Shown: one piece after another, positions 1 to 8,900 of the stretch | How positions within the stretch are numbered: the first letter of the stretch is position 1 | How the letters are laid out: every line of letters begins with the position of its first letter | Origin: DAOUBP01 sp964513075 | GTDB taxonomy: Bacteria; Chloroflexota; Anaerolineae; CG2-30-64-16 | DNA length: 31,210 nt | Direction: 5' to 3' | NCBI GenBank assembly: GCA_964513075.1 | Contig: CAZELR010000050.1 | Coordinates: 1-31,210 of the forward strand | Translations under genes and position numbers: made by a program | Notes under the pieces: generated by a model | Seen by the model: the letters and a program-made list of their open reading frames with translations, nothing else | What the model was told of the DNA's origin: nothing | Database searches by the model: none

Positions 1-220
1 GCGCGGGCCGCAGTCGTGTGAGCATCCTGAGCGGAGTCCCGCATCAGTGCGCGGGACGTAGTCGTGTGAGCCTCCTGAGCGGAGTCCCGCATCAGTGCGC
101 GGGCCGCAGTCGTGTGAGCATCCTGAGCGGAGTCCCGCATCAGTGCGCGGGCCGCAGTCGTGTGAGCCTCCTGAGCGGAGTCCCGCATCGGTGCGCGGGA
201 CGTAGTCGAAGGATGCGGCT
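1..220. repeat. 48-bp tandem repeat array lying inside a coding frame
   Basis: Four complete 48-bp units begin at 1, 49, 97 and 145, followed by a partial unit from 193 that ends in the flank AGTCGAAGGATGC. Units differ at only a few bases (GGGCCGCAG or GGGACGTAG; GCATCC or GCCTCC). Each holds CCTGAGCGGAG, an inner inverted repeat TCCCGC/GCGGGA with an 8-nt loop, and AGTCG. Because 48 is a multiple of three, the array stays open on the minus strand and adds a 16-residue unit (beginning PRTDAGLRSG) to the glycosyltransferase that contains it. The array touches the window edge, so its full size is unknown. There are no unique spacers, so it is not CRISPR. Confidence 0.9.
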
Positions 221-972
221 CTCATTTGCGCCCATGCCGCCAGCAAATCCTCCACGCCCTTGTATGCCTCAATCCTGCCAAAGAATAAGACATTTATCTT
301 ACATTTTGCATTACGCCCGTTCTCCCCCTCGCCCACACTCCCCCACCCCCCCGTCTCAACCGGCGGCCAGGCGTGCCCCGCGCCCAGGAAGCCGTGCAGC
401 AGCGGGGTGTACGTCACGCGGTCGGGCGAAACGCCCTGCGCGATCAGCCGATCACGGGTGCACTGCCCATGCACCAGCAGGTGGCAGCCGCTGGCGATGA
501 TGAGCCGATTCCAGAGACGGATCAGCGCGGGATAGCGCACGCCGGTATGCGGATCGAGGTCATGCAGCGTGTGGACCACCGGGACCCCGCGCCTGCGCAG
601 CCCGTAGACCAGGGGCAGGTTCCAGGCATGCACCCCGGTGAAGTGGACGATGGCCGATCGCTGATGGCTGATAGCAGCACTCGCGCGGCGGTATGCGGCG
701 AGGTCCAACCCCTCGCGTGAAAAACCCGTACCGCGCATTGTGATGGGAGTGTCGATGATCACGTTGGCGCTGTAACGATCGCGGGGCAGCGTCGTCGTCG
801 TCACCAACCGCACGGCATGATCGGCGGCCAGCGATCCGCTTCCTGACCCCTGACCCCTGCCGTCTGACTCCTGACCCCTGCCGCCTGACCACTGGGCAGC
901 CCGGTTCGCCAGATCCGCCGTGTACTGGTGCATGCCGAAGGTCGGCGAGAGCAGGACGTAGGTGATGTTCAC
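1..972 (-). CDS. GT4-like glycosyltransferase, partial at the window edge and carrying repeat insertions
   Basis: An open minus-strand frame of 324 codons runs off the left edge. It begins MNITYVLLSPTFGMHQYT (first Rossmann strand of a GT-B fold), passes through VVHTLHDLDPHTG and the linker region near YTPLLHGF, and enters the second GT-B domain at NVLFFGRIEAYKGVEDLL, typical of GT4 sugar transferases. The C-terminal donor-site motif lies outside the window. I chose GTG at 972 because the fold starts there; an in-frame ATG at 1002 would add ten residues, and neither has a clear ribosome site. Three low-complexity stretches interrupt the family pattern without breaking the frame: Gly/Ser/Arg-rich residues about 29-47, a Gly-rich piece at 205-215 just before NVLFFG, and the 48-bp array. 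It is either a tolerant live gene or a decaying one; the missing end would decide. It probably adds a sugar to a surface glycan. Confidence 0.75.
   Translation of the reverse strand, partial: MNITYVLLSPTFGMHQYTADLANRAAQWSGGRGQESDGRGQGSGSGSLAADHAVRLVTTTTLPRDRYSANVIIDTPITMRGTGFSREGLDLAAYRRASAAISHQRSAIVHFTGVHAWNLPLVYGLRRRGVPVVHTLHDLDPHTGVRYPALIRLWNRLIIASGCHLLVHGQCTRDRLIAQGVSPDRVTYTPLLHGFLGAGHAWPPVETGGWGSVGEGENGRNAKCKINVLFFGRIEAYKGVEDLLAAWAQMRAASFDYVPRTDAGLRSGGSHDCGPRTDAGLRSGCSHDCGPRTDAGLRSGGSHDYVPRTDAGLRSGCSHDCGPR
832..888. repeat. Short GGGGTCAGG-type repeat inserted in frame in the glycosyltransferase
   Basis: On the plus strand, CTGACCCCTG and CTGACTCCTG blocks alternate with CTGCCGTCTG and CTGCCGCCTG, a roughly 20-bp unit repeated about 2.5 times. 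In the coding frame it gives a Ser/Gly/Arg/Gln-rich peptide between helix residues LANRAAQW and SLAADHAVRLV, where related enzymes would normally be continuous. The length keeps the frame. Confidence 0.7.
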
Positions 973-1055
973 GTTGGTTTCTGAATGTTGGATGCTGGGC
1001 ATAAGACCGAAAAAGGTCGCCGCTGAATTATACAACGGCATCCCAGATGGACAAA

Positions 1056-1088
1056 AAACCCTGGGGACAACCTGCGCCCCAGGGGTTT
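1056..1088 (-). terminator. Rho-independent terminator after the large secreted protein gene
   Basis: On the minus strand, AAACCCCTGGGG pairs with CCCCAGGGTTT (one bulged base, 10-nt loop) and runs directly into six T residues. It lies about 150 nt after the stop codon at 1235 and before the glycosyltransferase start, so it would separate the two transcripts. Confidence 0.6.
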
Positions 1089-1103
1089 AAGCCGGTTCCT
1101 CCC

Positions 1104-1173
1104 GGACTCGAGGCTTCAACCGGTCTCCCGCATTACGCGTATCCCCGGCCTGACCGGCTAAAGCCTCGAGTCC
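1104..1173. repeat. Imperfect 22-bp inverted repeat, complete copy of an intergenic element
   Basis: The left arm (1104-1125) and right arm (1152-1173) match as inverted repeats with two mismatches; each contains GGACTCGAGGCTT or its complement. The 26-nt centre contains TCCCGCATTACGCG. The same left arm plus centre recurs after the hairpins at 5045, 5910 and 9990, so this looks like the fullest copy of a small repeated element. Confidence 0.7.
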
Positions 1174-1234
1174 CAGCCATATCCTACATCTCACATTCTA
1201 TCTATCCGTGGAATCCGTGTTCATCCGTGTCCCG

Positions 1235-4200
1235 CTACCATCGCCTTCGCATCGCCACCCCAGCGATCGCTGCCAGCGCCAGTGCACCCAGCCCCGCCAG
1301 CGCCGTCCCCGCAGCGCCCGTCGCCGCGCCAAACCCCGCCAGCCCCACCGCGTTCGGCTCCGCCACCGTCACGCTCACCGGCTCATGCCGCGTCGCGACC
1401 CCGTTCAGGTCCACGTCCTCCAGCATGTACCAGGTCGTCCCGGCCGCTACAGTCGCATCGGTCCAGGTGTACACGTTCCCCTGCGCCGACCCAGGCGTCA
1501 GCGCCGGGATCAGCGCCTCGTTGACCCGCGTCCATTCTTGCTGTGGCCGGTCTCCGACCGAGCCACCCGCCGCGCGGTAGACGTTGAACCCGGCGTTGTC
1601 GATCTCAGAGACCGTCTCCCACGCCAGCGTCACTCCCTCCGCCGTCGCGGTCGCACTGAAGCTCGCCAGGTCCACGGCCAGCGGCGAGAAGGTCCAGGTG
1701 TAGTCCTCCACCTCGCCGTCGGCCGCGCCGCCGAACGGCGCTGGCGCCGCGTCAGGCGCCAGTGTTTGCATCGAGGCATACACGCGGAAGCGTGCGTTGA
1801 TGGTCTTGCCGTAGACCGAGGTGCCGGTGTTGAAGCCGACCGGCACGGTGCTCCCCGCGTTGACCTGCTGGTTCGTGAAGACCTGCTCGCCGTTGTCGCT
1901 GAAGTCGCCGTCCTGGTTCCAGTCGAACCAGCCGGTGACGTAGCCGGCGCCGCTGCCGGTGACGGTCAGGTTGACGCCGCCGGTGGACGTCGTGAACGCA
2001 GTGCGCGTCACGCCGTTGTCGGTGCTGTTATCCGTGCCGGCGGCGAAACCGGTGTCCGCGTCCCAGTCCCCGGCGGCGCCCAACCGCACCGCACCGGTTC
2101 CCGTGTGCCACGCCACGCCGTAGGAGCTGGCCAGGTCGCTGTAGTCCGCGGTGGCGGCTGCGCGACACAGGGTCAGGCTCCACGAGCTGAGCGTGCCGTT
2201 GTAGATGCTGCCGGTGTCGTCGACGACGCGCAAGCGCCAGGCGTTGGCGCCGGTGGAAGACTTGCCGTCGAACGCGCTCAGTAATCCTTCGGGCCGGTAG
2301 GCGCCGGTGAAGGGAGCGGCACCGGTTGTGATCGAGGTCGCAGCCTCGTCGTCGAACACCGTGTTGGTGTAGTTGTTGCCCGAACCCCCGTTGTCGGTGG
2401 AAAGTTCCACCGTCGTGTCGTCGGGTCCCAGGAGGTGGATATCTAACTGGTCGTCGTTGCGGTGGGTCAGCGAGCCGATCGTGACGTTCGCGTCGGTGAT
2501 CACGTATGCTTCGAGCACGGTCAGCGTGCTGAGTATGCCGCTGCTGCTGTTGATGGTCTTGGGGACATCCGTACTGGCGTAGGTGGCGCAACTCGTGGCT
2601 GCGGTATGGAACGCATAGATGCTCGATACCTGGTTCCCGCAGGTATTCACCGCGGTCACGCGCCAGTAGTACACCGTATCGCTGGCCAGCGCGCTGCCCG
2701 GCGTGTAACTGGTGGCGGTCAGGCCGCTCTGGTTGATGACCAGGCTGCTGAACGCCGGGTCGGTCGCCACCTGGAGGGTGTAGCTGGTCGCGCCGGTCAC
2801 CGCGCTCCAGGTGAAGGTCGGCGTCGTGCTTCCGCCCGTGCTGCCGTCGGCCGGCGCAGTGAGCGCCGGCGCTGCGCCGAGCGGAGTCGTGACGTTCAGC
2901 GTTACGTTTGCCGAGTGCGTCAGGCTGCCCGACGCACCGGTGACCCCGATCGTGTAGGACCCGGCCGCGACCGAGCCTGTGTTGCCGATGGTCAGCGTGC
3001 TGCTGCCGGGCGGCGTCACCGAGGCCGGGACGAAGGTCGCCGTGGCGGGCGATGGGACGCCGCTGGCGCTCAAGGCCACCGCGGAGCCGAACCCGTAGAT
3101 GCTGCCGAGGTTGACCGTATACGCCGCGCTGCCGCCCGCGCAGATGCTCTGCGTCGCGGGCGTCGCGCTCAAGGCGAAGTCGGGGGACGCGCTGCACGTC
3201 GGGAACTTGAAGGAGCCGATGCGCGTTTGCCAACTCGCTGTGCTGGTCGTCTGATAGTACTCTTGCGTGTACCAGAAGGTGCAGTCGTCCGAGGGATCGA
3301 TCTGCATGGCGCTGTAGTCGCCCCACCGACCAGCCGAGCTGTAAGTCTGTGACCCACCGCCGGCCTGCATGACTGTCTCGCCCTGGGGAAGGCTGCCCAG
3401 CGTGTCCGTCGCCAGCCGGCCGACGTAGCGGATGCCGGGATAGACGCTGGTGCTCGACACGCTGTAGCCCAGCGCCATGTTGCCGTTGGCGTCCATGGCA
3501 ATGCTGCCCATCCAGCGGTGGATTCCGTCGGCCGGTGCGTAGGTGCCCTGCTGGTAAATGGACCAGGCGCCGCCGGTGTTGCGCAACTCGAACCAATGGA
3601 TGCCCGCGCGGCCGGAGCCGGCATCCACCGTGTGGTTGCCGACCAGGGCTTGGTGGTCGCCGAAGTTGCGGTACTGCACCCGGTGCATCAGCCGGTCTGA
3701 TATCGCCTCCAGGCTAGGGGCTGTGCCCGGTTGAGGCACGCATCGCTCGCGCGTCGCGGTGCACAGATCGGAATCCAGGCTGGTCGTCGCCAGGTTATAG
3801 CTCAAGGTCAGCGTCGAGCTGGATGGGGTAGCCCAATTGACCACGGCCTGCCAGATGCGCAGGTAGTCTGTGGTTGCATCATCCCACTCCAGGATCAGGC
3901 CGGGCGCGCCGCTGGGCGGTTGAGTTGTCCCCTCCCAGTCGGCGGGCAACTGCCCCCCATAGGAGGTGCCCAGGTTCCAATAGATCATCTGGGCGGTTGA
4001 GCCCGTCAGCATCTTGGAACGCTCATAAGCTGCCACTCCCGCGCCTGTGAATGCGGTGCCCGACTGGTTGAACTGGTTGACCGTCAGGTAGTACGCGTCG
4101 GGCCACAGCCCAAAGTGGGGATAGTCGTTCAAGTAGTTGTTCGGCCATGTGTAACTGTAGCGGTACCAGGCGCCGGATGGGTCTGCCGTCTGCGATACCG

Positions 4201-4888
4201 CGATGCACTGGTAAGAAGTCCCGCCTACATTAAGGACGAATTGGCTCATGAACCAGCGGTCGGCCAGGTGATCGTAGAGGGTAATCGGGTCGCCGTCGTT
4301 GGCAGTTTCGCAATCGCCGCCAAATCCGCTCCAGAGGGTGTTGCCGTTGGTGGGCCCTGCTAACCTGGCGCCGGTCTTGTTGTAGATCGCGTAGGCCAGG
4401 TTCACCCACTGAATGTAGTGGTTGGGGCCTACGTCACCTTGGGTGTCAGGTGGCAATACGCCGTTGACGTTGTTGATCCCCTCCCAGTTCTGGCTGGGAG
4501 AGGGCATGTTGATTGGTCCTTGCCAGGTCTGGAGATTGGGATCGACTGCGTCCGTACCACGTATTTCCGAATTTGGCAGCAGTTCCACCTCGTTCCAGCG
4601 GATCAGGGTCTCCTCCGCCTTCACTGGCTCGATTGCCGGGATATCGCGCAGCGGCGGCGATACATCGACCTTGTCCGGCTGGATCACGATCGGCCCGTCA
4701 CTCACGGGCTTCTCGTCAGCCGCCTGGCTGGTTCGGTTCAGCCCCTGCGCCGCACCCGCCGTGCTGAGCGTCCCGGCTCTTGGCCGGGGGGTTGCCAGAT
4801 CGGGCGTCACGACCCAGGCCACGGCCGCCACGACCAACATCAGCGCAACCGCGCCACCGGCCAGTTGGAGCCATTTCTGCTTGTGCAT
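1235..4888 (-). CDS. Large secreted multidomain protein: putative beta-propeller, Ig-like, FN3-like, P domain, GEVED, C-terminal anchor
   Basis: This 1217-residue protein begins with a signal or anchor segment (about 8-27). Residues 140-565 are a long repetitive module with the hallmark PPDTQGDVGPNHY and several Trp/Asp-rich blocks (SDDCTFWYTQEYY), probably a beta-propeller; its ligand is unknown. Then come an Ig-like domain (568-667), an FN3-like domain (675-763), a proprotein-convertase P domain (765-910), a GEVED domain ending in GEVEDYTW (913-1067), and an FN3-like anchor domain (ETVSEIDNAGFNVYRA, 1068-1177). The end is PNAV, a hydrophobic helix (about 1190-1212) and RRRW, which should hold it on the cell surface. 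ATG at 4888 has AGGAGG five bases upstream. Its likely role is extracellular binding or adhesion; no catalytic residues are recognisable. It is a close paralogue of the gene at 5986-9837. Confidence 0.85.
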   Translation of the reverse strand: MHKQKWLQLAGGAVALMLVVAAVAWVVTPDLATPRPRAGTLSTAGAAQGLNRTSQAADEKPVSDGPIVIQPDKVDVSPPLRDIPAIEPVKAEETLIRWNEVELLPNSEIRGTDAVDPNLQTWQGPINMPSPSQNWEGINNVNGVLPPDTQGDVGPNHYIQWVNLAYAIYNKTGARLAGPTNGNTLWSGFGGDCETANDGDPITLYDHLADRWFMSQFVLNVGGTSYQCIAVSQTADPSGAWYRYSYTWPNNYLNDYPHFGLWPDAYYLTVNQFNQSGTAFTGAGVAAYERSKMLTGSTAQMIYWNLGTSYGGQLPADWEGTTQPPSGAPGLILEWDDATTDYLRIWQAVVNWATPSSSTLTLSYNLATTSLDSDLCTATRERCVPQPGTAPSLEAISDRLMHRVQYRNFGDHQALVGNHTVDAGSGRAGIHWFELRNTGGAWSIYQQGTYAPADGIHRWMGSIAMDANGNMALGYSVSSTSVYPGIRYVGRLATDTLGSLPQGETVMQAGGGSQTYSSAGRWGDYSAMQIDPSDDCTFWYTQEYYQTTSTASWQTRIGSFKFPTCSASPDFALSATPATQSICAGGSAAYTVNLGSIYGFGSAVALSASGVPSPATATFVPASVTPPGSSTLTIGNTGSVAAGSYTIGVTGASGSLTHSANVTLNVTTPLGAAPALTAPADGSTGGSTTPTFTWSAVTGATSYTLQVATDPAFSSLVINQSGLTATSYTPGSALASDTVYYWRVTAVNTCGNQVSSIYAFHTAATSCATYASTDVPKTINSSSGILSTLTVLEAYVITDANVTIGSLTHRNDDQLDIHLLGPDDTTVELSTDNGGSGNNYTNTVFDDEAATSITTGAAPFTGAYRPEGLLSAFDGKSSTGANAWRLRVVDDTGSIYNGTLSSWSLTLCRAAATADYSDLASSYGVAWHTGTGAVRLGAAGDWDADTGFAAGTDNSTDNGVTRTAFTTSTGGVNLTVTGSGAGYVTGWFDWNQDGDFSDNGEQVFTNQQVNAGSTVPVGFNTGTSVYGKTINARFRVYASMQTLAPDAAPAPFGGAADGEVEDYTWTFSPLAVDLASFSATATAEGVTLAWETVSEIDNAGFNVYRAAGGSVGDRPQQEWTRVNEALIPALTPGSAQGNVYTWTDATVAAGTTWYMLEDVDLNGVATRHEPVSVTVAEPNAVGLAGFGAATGAAGTALAGLGALALAAIAGVAMRRRW
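1535..1570. repeat. Repeat-derived 12-residue insert in the anchor domain (single copy)
   Basis: The plus-strand sequence contains TTGCTGTGGCCGGTCTCCGACCGAGCCACC, whose core GGTC-TCC-GACC is an inverted repeat. On the coding strand it reads AGGSVGDRPQQE between FNVYRA and EWTRVNEALIPA. The same site holds different or multiplied inserts in the three paralogues. Confidence 0.7.
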
Positions 4889-4915
4889 GGGGTCCTCCTC
4901 TCGAAACTCATGCGA

Positions 4916-4951
4916 ACAACGGGTGGGTTGTCAACTGCCACTATGGTATCA
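4916..4951 (-). promoter_or_regulatory. Putative extended -10 promoter and leader inverted repeat, duplicated upstream of both propeller-type genes
   Basis: On the minus strand TGATACCAT (4951-4943) fits an extended -10 (TGnTAnnAT). About 12 nt further down the leader contains ACAAC-CCACCC-GTTGT (4931-4916), then AGGAGG and the start codon. About 50 bp here match the region upstream of the paralogue at 9837 nearly base for base while surrounding spacers differ. The conservation could simply reflect recent duplication. Promoter status is inference. Confidence 0.4.
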
Positions 4952-4983
4952 CATGCTAAGCCGGGGGCAAAACCCGAAAACGC

Positions 4984-5032
4984 CAAAAAGAAACCAGGTT
5001 TCGCGACTTGGGATCGCGAAACCTGGTTTTTT
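4984..5032 (-). terminator. Strong bidirectional terminator hairpin (GAAACCAGGTTTC family)
   Basis: AAACCAGGTTTCGCGA (4991-5006) and its exact complement (5014-5029) form a 16-bp stem with a 7-nt loop. A T-rich run follows on either strand. In the direction of transcription it comes 80 nt after the DUF5615 stop, so it should end the toxin-antitoxin-like transcript before the secreted protein's promoter. Related hairpins occur at 5850 and 13637. Confidence 0.75.
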
Positions 5033-5040
5033 CGTGACAC

Positions 5041-5085
5041 GTCCTGGACTGGAGGCTTCAGCCGGTCTCCCGCCTCACGCACCTC
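5041..5085. repeat. Half copy of the intergenic GGAGGCTTCAGCCGG element
   Basis: CTGGACTGGAGGCTTCAGCC, then CCGGTCTCCCGCCTCACGC, directly follows the hairpin at 4984-5032. It matches the left arm and centre of the inverted repeat at 1104-1173; the right arm is missing. Hairpin plus tail occur in the same order at 5850-5955. Confidence 0.65.
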
Positions 5086-5112
5086 TCTCACCCAACCGCT
5101 CAACCCCCTTTG

Positions 5113-5448
5113 TCAGAGGAACTCGACGTGATTACGCATTTCCTCAGGCGTCAAGACGTTGCTGACAAGCATTAGCCCCCGGATGACATCTCCAACAGGC
5201 ATTCGGCGATGTCCATAGACAATGCCGGCGTGCGAGAGGCCCTGAGTGTGCAAGCGCAGAAAATCGTCGTCTTGAGTGAAGATGACGCGGCCCTGGACTT
5301 CGGCCAGCGCAAGGTGGCTGCGGTCGCTTTCACCTGCTAAGCCAGCTTCTTGTACGGTCAGGACATCGATCCCGCGCCGGCGCAGACCAAGCGCTACGGC
5401 ACGCGCCACGTGTTCATCCAGGTAGAAGCTGATACGCTGTTCAGCCAT
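5113..5448 (-). CDS. DUF5615 family PIN-like nuclease, probable toxin
   Basis: This 111-residue protein has the features of the DUF5615 (Mut7-C-like, PIN fold) family: an N-terminal strand ending in YLDEHV with Asp11, a central DVLTVQEAGLAGESD with Asp42, and FTQDDDFL with Asp60-62. These acidic residues are positioned to bind a metal, as in PIN ribonucleases. The family is usually encoded next to DUF433 proteins, as here. The ATG at 5448 overlaps the end of the DUF433 gene by 8 bases, so the two are translationally coupled. The likely role is an RNase toxin of a type II toxin-antitoxin pair; the biochemistry of this family is poorly known, so toxin activity is inference. Confidence 0.8.
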   Translation of the reverse strand: MAEQRISFYLDEHVARAVALGLRRRGIDVLTVQEAGLAGESDRSHLALAEVQGRVIFTQDDDFLRLHTQGLSHAGIVYGHRRMPVGDVIRGLMLVSNVLTPEEMRNHVEFL

Positions 5449-5755
5449 GTGCGGCGTTCACGCGGCGCGTGGCCAGCTTGGAGGGGATGCGCTGCTTGAG
5501 TGTGGCGATAAAGCTCTCTTGTTGGCGGATGGCCTGGTCCATTTCGGCCTGATGTTCATAGTAATAAGCCAGCGCGGCGTAAATATCTGCCAGGTCGAGA
5601 CTGTATTCGGCGGTTATCTCATCAGCACTGCGCCCCAGCCATTCGTGCCAGATGACGATATCCTGCACAGTGATGCGATGCCCGGCGATGCGCGGCTTGC
5701 CGCCCGCGATATCGGGGGTGGCTTCGATGCGCTGATCCAAGGCTATTTCCAACAC
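5441..5755 (-). CDS. DUF433 domain protein, probable antitoxin
   Basis: This 104-residue protein carries the DUF433 pattern: an N-terminal strand with TPDIAGGKPRIAGHRITV and a helix-turn-helix-like segment IVIWHEWLGRSADEIT followed by YSLDLADIYAALAYYYEH. DUF433 proteins are proposed antitoxins of DUF5615 nucleases. I chose the GTG at 5755 because AAGGAG lies 8 bases upstream and the family begins here. The frame stays open further upstream but only through promoter and repeat DNA. It is first in a two-gene operon with the nuclease. The C-terminal part after about residue 75 is helical and could bind the partner. Confidence 0.8.
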   Translation of the reverse strand: MLEIALDQRIEATPDIAGGKPRIAGHRITVQDIVIWHEWLGRSADEITAEYSLDLADIYAALAYYYEHQAEMDQAIRQQESFIATLKQRIPSKLATRRVNAAHG

Positions 5756-5808
5756 CGTATTTCTCCTTCTGTCTCGTCGATATGGGCCCGTTATCCTATC
5801 TTGCTCTG

Positions 5809-5837
5809 ATTTTATCACGTCTTTTGCCGTTTGCCAA
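5809..5837 (-). promoter_or_regulatory. Sigma70-type promoter of the DUF433/DUF5615 operon
   Basis: On the minus strand TTGGCA (5837-5832) and TAAAAT (5814-5809) are separated by exactly 17 bases. Transcription would start near 5802 and give a leader of about 47 nt before the GTG at 5755. This is one of the best promoter matches in the window. Confidence 0.6.
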
Positions 5838-5843
5838 GCAGCC

Positions 5844-5897
5844 AAAAAAGAAACCAGGTTTCGCGCCGCATGCAACCATGTGCTGAAACCTGGTTTC
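5844..5897 (-). terminator. Terminator hairpin after the second propeller-type gene
   Basis: GAAACCAGGTTTC (5850-5862) and GAAACCTGGTTTC (5885-5897) form a perfect 13-bp stem. The 22-nt loop has a small inner CATG/CATG pairing. In the direction of transcription a T-rich tail (TTTCTTTTTT) follows. It lies about 90 nt after the stop codon at 5986. Confidence 0.7.
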
Positions 5898-5909
5898 TCT
5901 CTCATACCT

Positions 5910-5957
5910 CTCGGATTGGAGGCTTCAGCCGGTCGCTCGCCTCACGCGCATATCTCA
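5910..5957. repeat. Half copy of the intergenic GGAGGCTTCAGCCGG element
   Basis: GGATTGGAGGCTTCAGCCGG is followed by TCGCTCGCCTCACGCGCATA. It is the same arm and centre as at 1104-1151 and 5041-5085, again directly beside a GAAACC hairpin. Confidence 0.6.
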
Positions 5958-5985
5958 CCACCTTGAACCTTTTGCCTTGAACCTC

Positions 5986-8900
5986 TTACCGCCGTTTCCG
6001 CGCCGCCACCCCCGCAACCGCTCTTAGAGCGGCCGCCAACGCCAGCGCGGCCAGCCCGCCCAGCGCCGGCAGCGCACCGCCCGCCGCGCTGAACGCCGTC
6101 ATATGCACCGCGTTCGGCTCTGTCACCGTGACGCTCACCGGCTCATGCTGCGTCGCGACCCCATCCAGGCTCACGTCCTCCAGCATGTACCAGGTCGTCC
6201 CGGCGGCCGGGGCTGCGTCGATCCAGGTGTAGGCGTTCCCCTGCGCCGAGCCGGGCGTCAGCGCCGGGATCAGGACCGCGTTGAGCATGACCCACTCTCC
6301 GCTGGGGCCGGTCTCCGACCGTGCCCCCTCTTGCTGTGGCCGGTCTCCTTCTTGCTGTGGCCGGTCTCCGCTGTGGCCGGTCTCCGACCGTGCCCCCTCC
6401 TGCTGTGGCCGGTCTCCGACCGAGCCACCCGCCGCTTCTTGCTGTGGCCGGTCTCCGACCGAGCCACCCGTCGCGCGGTACACGTTGAACCCCGCATTAT
6501 CGATCTCAGAGACCGTCTCCCACGCCAGCGTCACCCCCTCCGCCGTCGCCTCCGCGGTGAAGCTCGCCAGGTCCACGGCCTGCGGCGAGAAGATCCAGGT
6601 GTAGTCCTCCACCTCGCCGTCGGTTGCGCCGCCGTAGGCCGCCGCGGCTGCATCCGGGCCGAGCGTCTGGGCCGAGGTATACACGCGGAAGCGCGCATTG
6701 AAGGTCTTGCCGTAGACCGAGACGCCGGTGTTGAAGCTGACCGGCGTCGTGCTCCCCGCGTTGACCTGCTGGTTAGTGAAGACCTGCTCCCCCGCGTCGC
6801 TGAAGTCGCCGTCCTGGTTCCAGTCGAACCAGCCGGTCACCCAGCCGGTCGCGCCGGTGACGGTCAGGTTGACGCCGCCGGTCGAGACCGTGAAGGGGAT
6901 GCGCTCAACGCCGGTGTCGGTGGTGTTATCCGTGCCGTCGGCGAAACTGATGTCCGTGTCCCAGTCCCCTGCCGGGCCCAGCCGCACCGCGCCCGATCCC
7001 GTGTGCCACGCCACGCCGTAGGAGCTGGCCAGGTCGCTATAGTCCGCGGCCGAGGCCGTGGGTGCGCCGCACAAGGTCAGGCTCCAGCTATTCAACGTGC
7101 CGGTGTCGCCGCTGGCGTCATCGGTGACGCGCAACTGCCAGGCGCCGGCCGAGGTTTTGCCGTCGAGGGCCGCCAGGCTCCCCTCCGGCCTGTACGATCC
7201 GGTGAAGGGCGCGCTCCCGGAGGTGATCGAGCTTGCCGCCTCGTCGTCGAAGACGGTGTTAGTGTAGTTGTCGCCGCTGCTGCCATTGTCCGTGGAGAGC
7301 TCAACCTGGGTCGCGTCCGGGTGCAGGATGTAGATGTCCAGGTCTGCGTCCCAAGTATGGACGATCGAGCCGATCGTCACGTTCACGTCGGTGACGCTGA
7401 AGGTAGCGGGGACGGTCACGTTGCTGTTGATCGTCGTGTTGTCGCTGATCGTCTTGGGCACATCGGTGCTGGCGTAGGTGAGACAGCTCGTCGCCGCGGT
7501 GCGGAACGCCCACGTTACCGAGGCGCTGCCCGTGCCGCACGCGTTGTTGGCGTTCACCCGCCAGTAGTAGACCGTGTCGGAGCCGAGCGCCGGGCTCACC
7601 ATGTAGCTCGTCCCGGTCAGGCCGGTCGCCGAGCGCACCACGGTGCTGAAACCGGGATCGGTCGCGACCTGGATGTCGTAGCTCGTGGCGCCCGCCAGCG
7701 CCGCCCAACTCAGCGTTGGCGTCGCCCCCGCGCCTGTCGTCCCGTCAGCCGGCGCGGACAAGGACACCTGGCCCAGCGGCGCGCCGCTCGAAATGTTCAG
7801 CACCACCGTTTCCGAACGGGTGGCGCCGCCCGACGTGCCCGAAATGGTCACGTTGTAGCTGCCGACGGCCGCCGCCCCCGTGTTGCCGATCGTCAGCGTC
7901 GTGCTGCCGGGCGGCGTGACGGGATTGGCGCCCCACGAGGCGGTGACCCCGCCGGGCAGGCCGCTGGCGCTCATCGTCACTGCGCCGCTCCAGGCGCAGG
8001 TGGCGGACGCCTGGACCGTGTAGACGGCATTTGATGGCTGGCACACCGTCAGGGTGTTGGGCGAGGCATCCGGCGAAAAGTCGGCGTCGTGGCGGAACGA
8101 GATCACCCGCGTCGCCGACGTGCTCCCGGACATGTACTCGGTGGTATACCAGAAGGTGCAGTCGTCGCTCGGGTCGATGCCGATCCCGGAGTAGTCGCCC
8201 CAGCGGTCATAGGAAGCCTGCGAGCCGGTGCCCGCCTGTGCCACCACGTCGACGTAGGTCATCGTGCCCGGCGCATCCCATGCGCGGCGGCCGGCGTAGC
8301 GGATGGAGGGATAGATGGTGCTGCTGGTCAACGTGTAACCCAGCCCGATGCCGCCGCCGCCATCCATCGCCACGCTGGTCACCGAGCGGTGACTGGCATC
8401 GCCCCCGCCGACGACCCCCTCCTGATACTTCGACCAGGCGCCGCTCACCCGGCGCAGCTCGAACCAGCGCACCGCGGCCGTGTCTGCACCGTCCACGTCC
8501 TCGGCAAAGCCGCCGACCAGTGTGTCGTAACTGCCCCAGTTGCGGTATTGCAGCGGCTGATGGAGCGGCTCGCGGATCGGGTCGAGACCCTGGCCGTTGG
8601 GTTGGTCCATGCAGGCCCAGTTGCTGCCGGTGCCGCACAGGGTGGCGTCGTACTCGCCGATCGCCACGTCGGGCAGCTCGGTCAGCGTCGAGTTGGCCGG
8701 CGTCGTGAAGTCGACATCGAACTCATACATCTCCAGGAAGTCGGTTGAGGGATAGCCCGACGGGCCGTTCACCTCCGTGTCGTTCGGCCTGGCAAAGAGG
8801 CCGCCCAACCCGGCTGGCGGCGCGGTCGGCCCTTCCCACGAGGCCGGCACGAGCAGTTGGAAGCCGAAACCGGACAATTCGGGCACGTTGAACATCTGAT

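Noticed and set aside
1..220. Possible CRISPR array
   Set aside because: The 48-bp units are directly adjacent and nearly identical with no unique spacers, and they read through as codons of the glycosyltransferase.
5756..5905. N-terminal extension of the DUF433 protein
   Set aside because: The extra 50 codons cover a good promoter and a terminator hairpin; DUF433 proteins begin where the GTG at 5755 lies.
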